Origin: Nocardia carnea NBRC 14403
Lineage (GTDB): Bacteria; Actinomycetota; Actinomycetes; Mycobacteriales; Mycobacteriaceae
Assembly: GCF_000308515.1 (NCBI RefSeq)
Contig: NZ_BAFV01000070.1
Coordinates: 1-64,000, forward strand
DNA length: 64,000 nt
Direction of reading: 5' to 3'
Shown: positions 42,016 through 51,728 of the stretch, piece after piece
Layout: each line of letters begins with the position of its first letter
How positions within the stretch are numbered: position 1 is the stretch's first letter
Notes under the pieces: generated by a model
What the model saw: the letters and a program-made list of their open reading frames with translations, nothing else
What the model was told of the DNA's origin: nothing
The model's database searches: none
Program-made: the position numbers and the translations under genes

Positions 42016-42732
42016 ATGCGACGGTGGATGATCTGGGCAGCGCTCGGTCTGGTGACGGCACTGGTGGTGCTCGCCGGCGGGTACTTCCTGATGAATTCCC
42101 GCACCTACCAGCTGGCCGGCCAGTTGGTGGACCGGGTGGAAACGGACGAAAAAGTAGTCGCGCTGACCCTGGACGACGGTCCCGGCGAGCACGCCGGTGA
42201 AGTACTCGATCTGCTCGCCGCCGCCGATATACCCGCGACCTTCTACCTCAACGGCCGCGATCTGGCCGCCCGCCCCGAACTGGGCCGGGCTATCGCCGAA
42301 GCCGGCCACGAGATCGGTAACCACACCTACAACCACCGCCGCATGGTGCTGGTCTCGTCGGCAACGGTCGCCGACGAGGTGGAACGCACCGATACCGAGA
42401 TCCGCAAGACCGGCTACCAGGGCGACATCACGTTCCGTCCGCCGTACGGCAAGAAACTGTGGGCGCTGCCGAAATACCTGTCCGACCACGACCGCACCAC
42501 GGTCACCTGGGATGTGGAACCGGAAGCCGGGAACAGCTCGGCCGATGCGATCGTGGCCGCGACCGTCGACCAGGTCCGGCCCGGATCGATAATCCTGCTG
42601 CACACCATGTTCGGCAGCGGTGCGGCGTCCCGGGCGGCGATCGGCCCGATCGTCGAGAAGCTGCGGGCCGACCGCTACCGGTTCGTCACGGTCTCGGAGC
42701 TGATGGTCGGCGCCGATTCCGGCAAACCCTGA
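42016..42732 (+). CDS. Membrane-anchored polysaccharide deacetylase (NodB domain)
   Basis: A 238-aa carbohydrate esterase 4 protein with an N-terminal signal anchor (about 5-24, MIWAALGLVTALVVLAGGYF) and an extracytoplasmic NodB domain: motif 1 ALTLDDGPG with the Asp pair, motif 2 NHTYNH (HxxxH zinc site, about 107-112), motif 3 FRPPYGKK, and a late SIILLHTM motif 5. It should deacetylate peptidoglycan or another N-acetyl-glycan. ATG at 42016 is preferred: TATATA at 42004-42009 lies 6 bp before it with no Shine-Dalgarno. A TTG start 29 codons upstream is a weaker option. Confidence 0.9.
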   Translation: MRRWMIWAALGLVTALVVLAGGYFLMNSRTYQLAGQLVDRVETDEKVVALTLDDGPGEHAGEVLDLLAAADIPATFYLNGRDLAARPELGRAIAEAGHEIGNHTYNHRRMVLVSSATVADEVERTDTEIRKTGYQGDITFRPPYGKKLWALPKYLSDHDRTTVTWDVEPEAGNSSADAIVAATVDQVRPGSIILLHTMFGSGAASRAAIGPIVEKLRADRYRFVTVSELMVGADSGKP

Positions 42733-42815
42733 TCCGCCCGGACGGGTAGGTTCGCAGACATCCGCGTACCGCCGGGCGCGGCAGACAACGACTTCCACCC
42801 GAGAGGGGCAGATTG

Positions 42816-43361
42816 ATGGTTTCGGCGTCGCAACCCCGGATCGCCCCCGGCCGCCTGCGCGAGCTGGGACCGATCAACTGGGCCGCCTGGCAGGTGCTGT
42901 CCCGCGCCTCGGGCACCTCGGACGCGCAACTGTTCAGTACCCTCGGCCGCACCGGCCGCCTGTTCCGCGGCTGGCTGCATTTCTCCGGAATGCTGATGCC
43001 GGCCGGCCGCTTGCGCCGCCACGACAGCGAACTGGTGATCCTGCGCGTCGCCCACCTACGCGACTGCGCCTACGAAACCGACCACCACATCCGCCTCGGC
43101 CGCCGCGCCGGAATCACCCCGGAAACCCTGGACCGGATCCGCCAGGGCGCGGGCGCCGACGGCTGGACCGATAAACACCGAGCCCTCCTGACCGCCGTCG
43201 ACCAACTGGTGCAAACCCGCGATATCGACGACTCCACCTGGGACCACCTGGCGACCTACTACGACGATAAACGCCTGATCGAAATCGTTCTCCTGGTCAA
43301 CCAGTACGAGGGCCTCGCCGCCACCATCCACACCCTGCGCATCCGCCGCGACGATTTCTGA
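42816..43361 (+). CDS. Carboxymuconolactone decarboxylase (AhpD-like) family protein
   Basis: A 181-aa all-helical protein of the CMD/AhpD superfamily. The core RRHDSELVILRVAHLRDCAYETDHH (seen at about 67-91; quoted in two parts as RRHDSELVILR and LRDCAYETDHH) carries one Cys with the Tyr-Glu and His residues common to this family, but not the CxxC of true AhpD peroxidases. The role is therefore unclear, perhaps a lactone- or peroxide-related activity. ATG at 42816 follows GAGAGGGG. A member of this family lies next to lpdC in M. tuberculosis (Rv0464c, from memory), and here it is convergent with lpd. Confidence 0.87.
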   Translation: MVSASQPRIAPGRLRELGPINWAAWQVLSRASGTSDAQLFSTLGRTGRLFRGWLHFSGMLMPAGRLRRHDSELVILRVAHLRDCAYETDHHIRLGRRAGITPETLDRIRQGAGADGWTDKHRALLTAVDQLVQTRDIDDSTWDHLATYYDDKRLIEIVLLVNQYEGLAATIHTLRIRRDDF

Positions 43362-43576
43362 GCCGGCCGCTCACCGCCTGGGGAACGTGACCGGACGGGC
43401 CGGTCAGCCCCGCCGCCGCGCATACACCACCTGTTCCCAGCTCGCACCTCGCCACCGCTTGTCCACTGGAGCTACGGGTACGCAGTATCTCGTGCCGCAA
43501 TCGAACCCGAACCGAACCTTGTCGTCCACCGATGGGCGCGACGACCGGTTCAGAGGCGCCCATTGCCCGGGACGCA

Positions 43577-43613
43577 GAAGGCCCGGAGCGGTGGGTACCC
43601 GCTCCGGGCCTTC
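43577..43613 (-). terminator. Terminator of lpd
   Basis: A perfect 15-bp stem, GAAGGCCCGGAGCGG (43577-43591) with CCGCTCCGGGCCTTC (43599-43613), around a 7-nt loop. It starts 24 bp beyond the lpd stop codon. There is no long U-tract, as usual in this group. It may also stop transcription arriving from the CMD-family gene on the other strand. Confidence 0.8.
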
Positions 43614-43636
43614 CGGCCGAATCGACCGGGAAACGA

Positions 43637-45040
43637 TCAGAAGTTGATCATATGGCCGGCCAGGCCGTGAATGGCCTCCTGCAGCGCCTCGCTCAGCGTC
43701 GGGTGCGTATGCACGTTCCGGGCCAGCTCGTTCACCGTCAGATCCCACTTCTGCGCCAGGGTGAGTTCCGGCAGCAGTTCGGAGACGTCCGGGCCGATCA
43801 GATGTCCGCCGATCAGCTCACCGTATTTGTTGTCCGAGATCAGCTTGACGAAACCGGTGGCATCGCCCAGGCCGTGCGCCTTGCCGTTGGCGGTGAACGG
43901 GAAGGTCGCGACCTTCACGTCGTAGCCCTCGTCGCGCGCCTGCTGTTCGGTGAGCCCGAAGCTGGCGACCTGCGGCTGACAGAAGGTGGCGCGCGGCATC
44001 ATCCGGTAATCGCCGAGGGTGAGGGTTTCCGCGCCGCCGATGGTCTCGGCCGCGACCACACCTTGGGCTTCCGCGACATGCGCGAGCTGCAGTTTGGCGG
44101 TGACATCGCCGATGGCATAGATATGCGCCACATTGGTGCGCATATTGTCGTCGATATCGATGGCGCCGCGCTCGGTCAGCGCGACCCCGGTGTTCTCCAG
44201 CCCATAGCCCTCGACGCGGGGCGCGAAGCCGACGGCCTGCAGCACCTTGTCGACCGTCACCGTCTCCACCTGGCCGGATTTGTTGTCCTTGATGGCAACG
44301 GTGACCTTGGACCCGTCGTCGTCGATGGACTGCACGGCCGCGCCGGTGCTGATGGTGATCCCCAGCTTCTTGTACGCCTTGGTGATCTCCTTGGACACAT
44401 CGGCGTCCTCGTTGGGCAGCGCGCGGTCCAGGAATTCCACGATCCGCACGTCCACGCCGTAGTTGCGCAGTACGTAGCCGAACTCCATCCCGATGGCGCC
44501 GGCGCCGACGATCAGGATCGAACCGGGCAGGTCACGGGTGAGGATCTGCTCCTCGTAGGTGACGACGTTGCGGCTCAGCGAAGTACCCGGCAGCAGTTTG
44601 GTCTCGGTGCCGGTGGCGATGATGACATTGTCGAAGGTGATCGACTCCGTGCCGCCCTTGCCGAGTTCCACCGCGATGGTGTTGGGGTCGGTGAACGATC
44701 CCTTGCCGTCGTATTCGGTGATCTTGTTCTTTTTCATCAGGAAGTGGACGCCCTTGACCCGGCCGTCCGCGACCTTACGGCTCCGGTCGAACGCCGCCCC
44801 GAAATCGAAGGACGCCTCCCCGGTGATACCGAAGGTTTTGGCTTCCTTGGTGAAGATATGAGCCAGCTCCGCATTGCGCAGCAGCGCCTTGGACGGGATG
44901 CAGCCCACGTTCAGGCATACGCCACCCCAGTATTTCTGCTCGACGATCGCTGTTCGCAGGCCGAGTTGAGCGGCGCGGATCGCGGCGACGTAACCGCCGG
45001 GACCAGCACCGAGAACGACGACATCGTAGTGGGAAGTCAC
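43637..45040 (-). CDS. lpd: Dihydrolipoyl dehydrogenase
   Basis: Lpd is the E3 flavoprotein that reoxidises dihydrolipoamide in pyruvate and 2-oxo acid dehydrogenase complexes, and in mycobacteria also in the peroxiredoxin system. The 467-aa protein has [20 protein letters not shown] (FAD), the redox-active disulfide in [32 protein letters not shown] (NAD), [17 protein letters not shown] and the C-terminal base [13 protein letters not shown] at 45038-45040 gives the standard [11 protein letters not shown] start; the open frame continues upstream into the ZIP gene region without similarity. The M. tuberculosis counterpart is lpdC (Rv0462). Confidence 0.97.
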   Translation of the reverse strand: MTSHYDVVVLGAGPGGYVAAIRAAQLGLRTAIVEQKYWGGVCLNVGCIPSKALLRNAELAHIFTKEAKTFGITGEASFDFGAAFDRSRKVADGRVKGVHFLMKKNKITEYDGKGSFTDPNTIAVELGKGGTESITFDNVIIATGTETKLLPGTSLSRNVVTYEEQILTRDLPGSILIVGAGAIGMEFGYVLRNYGVDVRIVEFLDRALPNEDADVSKEITKAYKKLGITISTGAAVQSIDDDGSKVTVAIKDNKSGQVETVTVDKVLQAVGFAPRVEGYGLENTGVALTERGAIDIDDNMRTNVAHIYAIGDVTAKLQLAHVAEAQGVVAAETIGGAETLTLGDYRMMPRATFCQPQVASFGLTEQQARDEGYDVKVATFPFTANGKAHGLGDATGFVKLISDNKYGELIGGHLIGPDVSELLPELTLAQKWDLTVNELARNVHTHPTLSEALQEAIHGLAGHMINF

Positions 45041-45095
45041 GGTGTCGAGCCTAACTCTCTCCCCACGGCCGGGCCCACCCCACCCGTGCCGGGTT

Positions 45096-45782
45096 TCAGC
45101 CCAGGAGGAAAGCGACCAGAAAACCCGCCGCGGTCGCGATACCGACCCACCAGCCGCCCTCGCGGTAGGCCTCGGGCATGAGGGAATCGGCGAGGACGGC
45201 GACCGTGGCGCCACCGGCGAAGGCCTGGATGGCGCTGATGGGGGTCGCGCCGAGATGTTCGGCGAGCATATGCCCGGCCACGGTGACCACGACCAGCGCC
45301 ACTCCCGTCGAAACCCACAGACCGAACGCCTTCCGGGTGGAAACATCACGGTCCCGGCGCAGCAGCGCGGATCCGCCGATCGCCTCGGGCACGTTGCCGA
45401 CCGCGATGGCCACCAGCAGCGCCGGCCCGCCACCGGACCCGAGCGTGACCCCCAGCGCCGTGTTCTCCGGAACGCCGTCGAGGACGGTTCCGAGCATGAG
45501 GGCCCAGCCGACGGCCGCGCCGCCGCCCTGCCGTTCGAGGAATCGGTTGGCCACCACGTAGACGGCGGCGCCCAGGAAGAGTGCGGCGCCGGCGGTGACG
45601 GCACCGGCCTGGAGGAAGGCGGGTTCGAACAATTCGTTGGAGACCGCGGCGATCATGGTGCCCGCGCCGAAGGCCATGAGGGAGGCGAGCAATGGTTTGG
45701 GCAATGTGGTGCGCAGCCCGATCGCCGCACCGATCACCAATGGAATTGCCGTACCGAGTCCATACAGGAGTGCGGTTCCCAT
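45096..45782 (-). CDS. ZIP-family metal transporter-like protein
   Basis: A 228-aa membrane protein with about eight hydrophobic segments. [20 protein letters not shown] and [16 protein letters not shown] match helices IV and V of ZIP permeases, where His-Asn-x-x-Glu motifs bind metal; here DGVPEN and GNVPEA lack the usual His of helix IV, so metal transport is plausible but not certain. The loop between helices is short with no His-rich stretch. It stands between lpd and a divergent TetR gene, with an AT-rich promoter region (45838-45870) upstream. Confidence 0.8.
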   Translation of the reverse strand: MGTALLYGLGTAIPLVIGAAIGLRTTLPKPLLASLMAFGAGTMIAAVSNELFEPAFLQAGAVTAGAALFLGAAVYVVANRFLERQGGGAAVGWALMLGTVLDGVPENTALGVTLGSGGGPALLVAIAVGNVPEAIGGSALLRRDRDVSTRKAFGLWVSTGVALVVVTVAGHMLAEHLGATPISAIQAFAGGATVAVLADSLMPEAYREGGWWVGIATAAGFLVAFLLG

Positions 45783-46027
45783 AGCGTCGACACTATGTGT
45801 TTCCCGGTTATTACCCGGACTTCACACGGCCACCGAGAATTATTCTATTATTTCCCTCTAAAATCCGGCATCCGGGCCGGAACCGAGTACTGTCCGATTT
45901 GGCGGTTTTTCCGGTGACCATGCCTGCGAGCAGCCAACTTTCGGCAAACCCGCGGGCACCTGCCGGTGCGCTGCGAAAGGCCCGATCGATGACGAGGGGA
46001 TCGGGCTTTTCGGTATTGTTCTGCGCG

Positions 46028-46660
46028 ATGTCACAGGAAGCGAATTCGGGACGAAGGTATGCCGGCCAGCCCGTAGAAGATCGGCAACGTGAGCGACGCG
46101 CACGATTTCTCGAATCCGGCCTGACGGTTTTTGCCCGCGATGGGTACGCCAATAGCTCGGTCGGTGCGATTTGCAAAGACGCGGGACTGTCCTCGCGTCA
46201 GTTCTACGAGGAGTTCACCGGCCGCGAATCCTTACTTCTCGAACTCTTCGCCCTCATCGACCGCGAATCCCGGTCGTCGGTACTGGCATCGCTGGACCAC
46301 AGCGCCGAGCAGAGCTCGATCCAGCGGATCGACGCGGCCGTCCGCGCGTACGTGCATTCCATCGGATCCGATATGCGGCGGGCCCGGGTCGTGCTGGTCG
46401 AGGTGGTCGGCGCGGGCCCCAAGGTGGAGAAGATGCGCACGGAATCGCGCCGTGCCTGGAGTGCCGTACTGGCTCGCGCCGCCGAGGACGCCGCCCTGCA
46501 CGGCGAGATCCCGACCGGCGACTACGACCTGCGCATGCTCGCCATCATCGGCGCCGTGAACTATGTGATCGAGGAGTGGAGCGGAAACGAACCCCAGCGG
46601 CCGCTGGACGAGGTCATCCGCGTGCTGAGCCGCATCATCATCGGCGCCATCCGGGCCTGA
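46028..46660 (+). CDS. TetR family regulator
   Basis: A 210-aa TetR repressor with the helix-turn-helix VGAICKDAGLSSRQFYEEFTG (about 48-68) and a helical ligand domain. SSRQFYEEF replaces the common STLYRHF-type sequence, placing it in the subgroup that often controls lipid or hydrolase genes. TATTGT at 46014-46019 lies 8 bp before the ATG, fitting a leaderless start; the open frame extends far upstream without similarity. The hydrolase gene begins 41 bp downstream and is the likely target or partner. Confidence 0.9.
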   Translation: MSQEANSGRRYAGQPVEDRQRERRARFLESGLTVFARDGYANSSVGAICKDAGLSSRQFYEEFTGRESLLLELFALIDRESRSSVLASLDHSAEQSSIQRIDAAVRAYVHSIGSDMRRARVVLVEVVGAGPKVEKMRTESRRAWSAVLARAAEDAALHGEIPTGDYDLRMLAIIGAVNYVIEEWSGNEPQRPLDEVIRVLSRIIIGAIRA

Positions 46661-46701
46661 CCACACAGCCCGCGGCCGGGCCGTCGATTAGCGTTGACGC
46701 C

Positions 46702-47562
46702 GTGGAAACCGTTGCCATCCAGATGCCGGACGGTAGCACCGTCCCGGTGCGGCTGGTCCCCGCCACCGGACCGCATCGGCATCCGATCGCCCTCGATCGC
46801 CCGCGCCCCGTGCTCGTGTTGATCCCCGGGCTCGGCGTGCCCGGAGAGTACTACCTGTACTTCGCCCGGGAACTCGCCCGCCGGGGGGTGGATGTGGCGG
46901 TCGGCGAACTACGCGGTAACGGTGCCGGCACACCGAAACCGAGCGCGACCAGTTCCTACGGCTACCACGAACTGGCCGCGGTCGATTTCCCGGCGATTTT
47001 CGAAGCGGTCCGCACCCGGTTCCCGGACAGCACCCCGTACCTGCTGGGCCACAGCATGGGCGGACACCTCTCGGTGCTGTACGCGGCGCGGATCCGCGGG
47101 CGGCTCGGCGGGCTGATCCTCGTTGCCTCCGGGACCCCGTACTACCGCAGATTCCGCGGCATCCTGGGGCCGGGGCTACTGCTCGGCACCGCCGCCGTCT
47201 CGCTCACCGCGAACCTCGCCGGTGTCTGGCCCGGTGACAAACTCGGCCCGAACGGGTTCGGCCGCCAATCCAAGGTGCTGATCTCGGATTGGGCGCGGCT
47301 GGCCCGCACCGGCCGGTTCACCCCGGCCGGTGCCGATATCGACTACGAGGAACGGATCGCCCGGCTGAAGTTACCGGTCCTGTCGATCACTCTCGCCGGC
47401 GACGAACTCACCCCGCCGGCTTCGGCCCGTCACCTGCTGGAAAAACTGCCCGCCGCCGACCAGACCAGCCTGCACGAGCCCCGGCAGCTGGGCCACAACG
47501 GCTGGATCTCCGATCCCGCCCCGGTGGCCGACCATATCGAGAAATGGCTGCACGACCGGTGA
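46702..47562 (+). CDS. Alpha/beta-fold hydrolase
   Basis: A 286-aa hydrolase with PVLVLIPGLGVPGEYYLYFA (oxyanion strand), VAVGELRGNGAGTP, nucleophile YLLGHSMGGHLSVLYA (Ser about 120), LAGDELTPPASARHLLEKL with the acid, and QLGHNGWISDP with the His. It belongs to the esterase/lysophospholipase-like group. GTG at 46702 has TAGCGT 7 bp before it, a leaderless pattern; the open frame upstream overlaps the TetR gene out of frame and is not real. It is convergent with the S9 peptidase gene, 4 bp away. Confidence 0.88.
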   Translation: METVAIQMPDGSTVPVRLVPATGPHRHPIALDRPRPVLVLIPGLGVPGEYYLYFARELARRGVDVAVGELRGNGAGTPKPSATSSYGYHELAAVDFPAIFEAVRTRFPDSTPYLLGHSMGGHLSVLYAARIRGRLGGLILVASGTPYYRRFRGILGPGLLLGTAAVSLTANLAGVWPGDKLGPNGFGRQSKVLISDWARLARTGRFTPAGADIDYEERIARLKLPVLSITLAGDELTPPASARHLLEKLPAADQTSLHEPRQLGHNGWISDPAPVADHIEKWLHDR

Positions 47563-47566
47563 CCGG

Positions 47567-49642
47567 CTATTTCGCAGTACGGCCTTCGACCAGCATCTGG
47601 GTGAAGAATTCGTAGATCAGGGCCGCCTGGAACGCCGACTGTTTGTTGTCCGCGGCACCGCCGTGCCCGCCTTCGATATTCTCGTGATACCAGACGCGAT
47701 GCCCCTGATCCTCGAGCAGCGCCGCCATTTTCCGTGCATGCCCGGGATGCACCCGGTCGTCGCGGGTGGAGGTGGTGAGCAGAATCGGCGGATATGTCGC
47801 GCCCGCACCGTTGTCCATCGCCTTCTGGTAAGGCGAATAGCGGCTGATGTACGCCCATTCCTCGGGTATATCGGGGTCACCGTATTCCGCGACCCACGAG
47901 GCCCCGGCCAGCAGCAGGTGATAGCGGCGCATATCGAGTAGCGGAACCTGGCAGACGATGGCACCGAACAATTCCGGATACCGGGTGAGCATCACCCCCA
48001 TCAGCAAACCGCCGTTACTACCCCCGACCGCCCCCAATTGCGGTGCGGTGGTGATCCCCCGTTCCACGAGATCCCGCGCGATCGACGAGAAATCCTCGTA
48101 CACCTTGTACCGGTTCGCTTTCTGCACCGAGGTATGCCATTCGGGCCCATATTCCCCGCCACCGCGGATATTCGTCATCACCCAGGTGCCGCCCTGTTCC
48201 AGCCAGCCCATACCGGAAGCCCCGCTGTATCCGGGTGTGCGGGAAACCTCGAATCCGCCGTAGCCGGACATCACCGTCGGCGCGGGCCGGCCGCGATTAT
48301 CGCGATGCCGGATCACGAAGTACGGGATCATGGTGCCGTCGTCGGAGCGGGCGAAGAACTGTTCGGTATCGATCCCGGTCGCGTCGAAGAAGGCGGGCGC
48401 CTGCTTCAGCTCGGTCGCCGGTGCACCGACCACACCCGACAGCAACGTTGTCGGCGTGGTGAAACCGCTGGTCATCAGCATGAAGTCGTCGCCACCCTCG
48501 AGCGGGTCGAGATTCATGACGCTCGTGGTGGCCATGGCCGGGGTATCGGCGAGGGGCTCACTGCGCCAGCCACCGTCGCCCGGGGTGAGGACGTACAGTT
48601 TGGTCTGCACATCTTCGAGGGTCACCAGAAGCAGATGATTCTCGGTCCAGCCGTAACCGTGCAGCGCGGTATGCGCATCGGGTTCGAACAGCACCTCGAA
48701 ATCGCGTTCCCCGGAAAGGAAACGGTCGAAATGGGTCACGATCAGTGATCCGGCGGCGTACGTGCGGCCACCGGTCTCCCACGGCGATTTCAACCGCACC
48801 AGCAGCCAATCCTTGTACCAGGATTCGTCGGCGTCGGACGGAGTTTCGAGCCGGACCCGGGAACCGTCCGCCTGCAGCAGGTACACGTCCTCGTTGTAGA
48901 AATCGGTGGCCTGACCGACATAGTGGCGTTCGTAACCGGGCGTGCGATCGTATCCGGCGCTGATCGCGACATCCGTCGCCGCGCCCTCGAACACCGTTTC
49001 CGCGGTTTCGAGTGCGGTACCGCGACGCCAGCGTTTCGCGATCCGCGGATAACCGGAATCGGTGAGCGATCCGGGCCCGAAATCCGTGCCCACATACACC
49101 GTGTCGATATCGATCCAGCTCAGCCGGGATTTCGCCTCGGGCAGGAAGAATCCGCCGTCCTCGGCCGCGATGAATTCCCGCGTCCCGAGATCGAATTCGC
49201 GCACGACCTTGGCATCGGCCCCGCCCCGGGAAAGACTTATCAGGGCGCGGGATTGCTCCGGCCGCAACACCCCGGCCCCGCCCCATACCCAGTTCTCGTC
49301 CTCGGCCGCGGCGACCGCATCGAGATCGATGAGGACGTCCCATTCCGGTTCCGGCTTGCGGTACTCGGCGAAGGTGGTTCGCCGCCACAGGCCTCGCGGA
49401 TGTTGCGCATCACGCCAGAAGTTGTACAACCATTCCCCGCGCCGGCCCGGAAACGCGATCTTGGCATCGGTATCGAGCATGTCCAGGATCCGCCGCTGCA
49501 ACCGGTCGAATCGGTCATCCGCGGCGAACCGCTGCATCACCACTTCGTTGTTCGCCCGGGCGAAATCCAGCGACCGCTCGCCGGTGACCTCTTCGAGCCA
49601 CAGATAGGGATCGATTCCGCTGTCCTGTTCGCCGCCACTCAT
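47567..49642 (-). CDS. Prolyl oligopeptidase family (S9A) peptidase
   Basis: A 691-aa cytoplasmic serine peptidase: a seven-blade beta-propeller N-terminal domain (about 70-400) followed by an alpha/beta hydrolase domain. The catalytic Ser is in AVGGSNGGLLMGV (G-x-S-x-G), the Asp in TSTRDDRVHPGHARKM, the His in IEGGHGGAADN. PTVMSGYGGFEVS before the catalytic domain is also characteristic. No signal peptide is present. It should cleave short peptides, commonly after proline. Rv0457c of M. tuberculosis (from memory) is the counterpart and lies in the corresponding interval. Confidence 0.93.
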   Translation of the reverse strand: MSGGEQDSGIDPYLWLEEVTGERSLDFARANNEVVMQRFAADDRFDRLQRRILDMLDTDAKIAFPGRRGEWLYNFWRDAQHPRGLWRRTTFAEYRKPEPEWDVLIDLDAVAAAEDENWVWGGAGVLRPEQSRALISLSRGGADAKVVREFDLGTREFIAAEDGGFFLPEAKSRLSWIDIDTVYVGTDFGPGSLTDSGYPRIAKRWRRGTALETAETVFEGAATDVAISAGYDRTPGYERHYVGQATDFYNEDVYLLQADGSRVRLETPSDADESWYKDWLLVRLKSPWETGGRTYAAGSLIVTHFDRFLSGERDFEVLFEPDAHTALHGYGWTENHLLLVTLEDVQTKLYVLTPGDGGWRSEPLADTPAMATTSVMNLDPLEGGDDFMLMTSGFTTPTTLLSGVVGAPATELKQAPAFFDATGIDTEQFFARSDDGTMIPYFVIRHRDNRGRPAPTVMSGYGGFEVSRTPGYSGASGMGWLEQGGTWVMTNIRGGGEYGPEWHTSVQKANRYKVYEDFSSIARDLVERGITTAPQLGAVGGSNGGLLMGVMLTRYPELFGAIVCQVPLLDMRRYHLLLAGASWVAEYGDPDIPEEWAYISRYSPYQKAMDNGAGATYPPILLTTSTRDDRVHPGHARKMAALLEDQGHRVWYHENIEGGHGGAADNKQSAFQAALIYEFFTQMLVEGRTAK

Positions 49643-49676
49643 CCGACCATTGTCACCCAGCCCGCCGACCCGTGAG

Positions 49677-50036
49677 TCACGCAGGGACGTGTACTCGCTC
49701 GGCGTCGATCCGGGCGATACGGTCCATACCCCAGAGGCCGAGCGGCTCGAGCGCCGCGTTGAGCGCCGTCCCGTCGGCGGTCAGCGAGTACTCGACCCGC
49801 GGCGGCACCTCCCGGTACACCTCGCGATGCACGATGCCGTCTTCGGCCAGCTCGCGGAGTTGCTGAATGAGCATTTTCTCCGAGATACCGGGCAGCCCGC
49901 GTTTGAGCTCACCGAACCGCCGGACGCCTTTCGCGTGCAGCTCCCACAGAATCAGCGATTTCCATTTGCCACCGACAACGTCCATCGCGGCGTCGATACC
50001 GCAGAAGTACGGACCGCATCGTTTATCGCCCATCAT
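49677..50036 (-). CDS. HxlR family regulator
   Basis: A 119-aa winged-helix protein of the HxlR type. It begins MMGDKRCGPYFCGIDAAMDV, with VVGGKWKSLILWEL (about 20-33) and the recognition region PGISEKMLIQQLRELAEDGI. The two Cys in the first 12 residues (RCGPYFCG) are close to the position of the redox Cys of YodB/QorR-like members, so thiol or quinone sensing is possible. It is divergent from an NAD(P)-dependent reductase gene, with operator-like repeats between, the classical arrangement for a regulator and its oxidoreductase target. Confidence 0.92.
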   Translation of the reverse strand: MMGDKRCGPYFCGIDAAMDVVGGKWKSLILWELHAKGVRRFGELKRGLPGISEKMLIQQLRELAEDGIVHREVYREVPPRVEYSLTADGTALNAALEPLGLWGMDRIARIDAERVHVPA

Positions 50037-50070
50037 CCGACCTCACTACCTGATTACATACCTTTTGGTG

Positions 50071-50095
50071 AGTACCAGACAAAAAAGTAGGTACT
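50071..50095. promoter_or_regulatory. HxlR operator candidate
   Basis: AGTACC (50071-50076) and GGTACT (50090-50095) form an inverted repeat with 13-bp spacing between the divergent HxlR and reductase genes. A further TACC half-site occurs at 50048-50051 and ATACC at 50058-50062. The spacing suits a dimeric winged-helix protein and the site is positioned to control both promoters. Confidence 0.55.
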
Positions 50096-50177
50096 TGCTG
50101 TAGCAACAGTACCGGGGGACGCTCGGTGCATGCACGGACGACGTGCCACACCAATGCTCGAAAAGGAGTCATTCCCC

Positions 50178-51068
50178 ATGGGACAACCCGTACCGACCCC
50201 GGTCACCGTGCTCGGGCTCGGCGTAATGGGCAGCGCCCTCGCAGCCGCTTTCGTGAAGGCCGGCCACCCCACCACCGTCTGGAACCGAACCCCCGGTAAG
50301 GACGCCGAACTGATAGCGGCCGGCGCCCGCGGCGCCGATTCGGTCGAAACAGCGGTCGCGGCCGGAGACCTGGTCGTCGCCTGCCTGTTCGACCACGCCT
50401 CGGTCCACGAAACCCTCGACCCGGTGACCGGAATACTGGCCGGGCGCGACCTGGTGAACCTCACCAGCACCGAACCCGCCGGCGCCCGCGAGCTCGCCGA
50501 TTGGGCTGCCCGGCACCGGATTCCATTCCTGGACGGTGGAATCATGGCGACCCCGCCCATGATCGGTCAGCCCGGTTCCGCCTTGCTGTACAGCGGCTCG
50601 GCCGAGGTTTTCGACCGGCACCGGCAGACTCTCGAACTACTCGGCTCCGCAGAGTATTTCGGGGCTGAACCCGGCAAGGCCTCGCTCGTCGATTTCGCAC
50701 TGCTGTCCGGGATGTACGTGATGTTCGCCGGCTTCTACCACGGCGCCGCGATGGTGCGCTCCGCCGGTATGTCCGCAGCCGAATTCGCCCTACGCGCCGA
50801 AGCGTTGCTGGGTGCCGTCCTCTCGACCCTGCCCGCGGCAGGCGAACAGATCGACAGCGGTGACTACTCGGTACCCTTCCAGAACCTGAACTTCACCAAA
50901 GCCGCCGTCGACGCCATCGTTTCCGCCAGCCGCGAAGCGGGCGTGGACCTCGACATCATCGGCCCGGTGAAAAACCTCATCGACCGCCAGGTCGCCGCCG
51001 GCTACGGTCACGAAAGCTCCGAGCGGATGTTCGAAAGCCTGCATCCTCCGGCCCGACCGGCCGGATAA
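50178..51068 (+). CDS. NAD(P)-dependent reductase, beta-hydroxyacid dehydrogenase / imine reductase type
   Basis: A 296-aa protein of the 6-phosphogluconate-dehydrogenase-like superfamily. The cofactor motif VTVLGLGVMGSALAAAFVKA lies at 9-28, TVWNRTPGKDAEL gives Asn-Arg after beta-2, indicating NADPH preference, and NLTSTEPAGARELADWA follows. The catalytic region reads GGIMATPPMIGQPGSALL where hydroxyacid dehydrogenases have a D-x-G-x-S loop, and the usual catalytic Lys is replaced (SLVDFALLSGMYV, Asp); an Asp here is typical of imine reductases. ATG at 50178 follows AAGGAG. The divergent HxlR gene probably regulates it. Confidence 0.88.
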   Translation: MGQPVPTPVTVLGLGVMGSALAAAFVKAGHPTTVWNRTPGKDAELIAAGARGADSVETAVAAGDLVVACLFDHASVHETLDPVTGILAGRDLVNLTSTEPAGARELADWAARHRIPFLDGGIMATPPMIGQPGSALLYSGSAEVFDRHRQTLELLGSAEYFGAEPGKASLVDFALLSGMYVMFAGFYHGAAMVRSAGMSAAEFALRAEALLGAVLSTLPAAGEQIDSGDYSVPFQNLNFTKAAVDAIVSASREAGVDLDIIGPVKNLIDRQVAAGYGHESSERMFESLHPPARPAG

Positions 51069-51149
51069 CCCTCGCCGCTGCGGCCGGTCGACGCGGACAC
51101 CGTGGGCAGGCCGGTCGGCGGCGACGATTACCCAGGATGCGGCAGGCGG

Positions 51150-51728
51150 CTACTGCCTGGCCACCGGCGGCAGCGGATGCTCCGGATCCAGCGCGGGCAG
51201 GCCGTCGATGCTGTGCCCGTTGTCGCCGGAGATCCGCCCGGCGTACTTCTCCGCCGGCTGCCGGGCGTGATGGGCGTCGAGCACCGGGCGTTCGCCGACG
51301 AGATCGTAGTAGGGCACCGAGTACCCGCACGAGTCCGCTATGCGATCCACCGTGATCACGATGGCCATCCGGACGCCCGGGTGATCATTCCCGAAATGCT
51401 GCCGCAGGCTTTCGAACTCCGCTTCGTCGGGCCGTACAACCCGGCCGGTACCGAACAGACGCAGAATTCGCGAGTTCCGGGTGAACGAGCAGAACATGAT
51501 GGTGATCCGCCCGTTGTCCCGCAGGTGCGCGATGGTCTCCACGCCGCTACCGAACAGATCGAGGTAGGCCACGGTGTGCTCGTCGAGCACAGCAAAGGTG
51601 TCGCGGTATCCCTTGGGCGATAAGTTCACCCGCCCACCGTCGGACGGTGCGGTCGCGACGAAGAACATCGCCTGCTTTCCGATGAACTCCCGCAACGACT
51701 CATCGATATGCGAAAACACCTTGGCCAC
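51150..51728 (-). CDS. Pyridoxamine 5'-phosphate oxidase family protein
   Basis: A 192-aa split-barrel protein of the PNPOx-like/FMN- or F420-binding superfamily. FVATAPSDGGRVNLSPKGY (about 24-42), DNGRITIMFCSFTRNSRILRL (seen over about 75-95) and CGYSVPYYDLVGERP near the C terminus are typical of the COG3576-like group. Cofactor and substrate are unknown. GTG at 51726-51728 (MAKVFSHIDESLREF) is preferred; a longer frame to 51779 lacks similarity and a ribosome-binding site. It lies alone, convergent with the reductase gene. Confidence 0.85.
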   Translation of the reverse strand: MAKVFSHIDESLREFIGKQAMFFVATAPSDGGRVNLSPKGYRDTFAVLDEHTVAYLDLFGSGVETIAHLRDNGRITIMFCSFTRNSRILRLFGTGRVVRPDEAEFESLRQHFGNDHPGVRMAIVITVDRIADSCGYSVPYYDLVGERPVLDAHHARQPAEKYAGRISGDNGHSIDGLPALDPEHPLPPVARQ

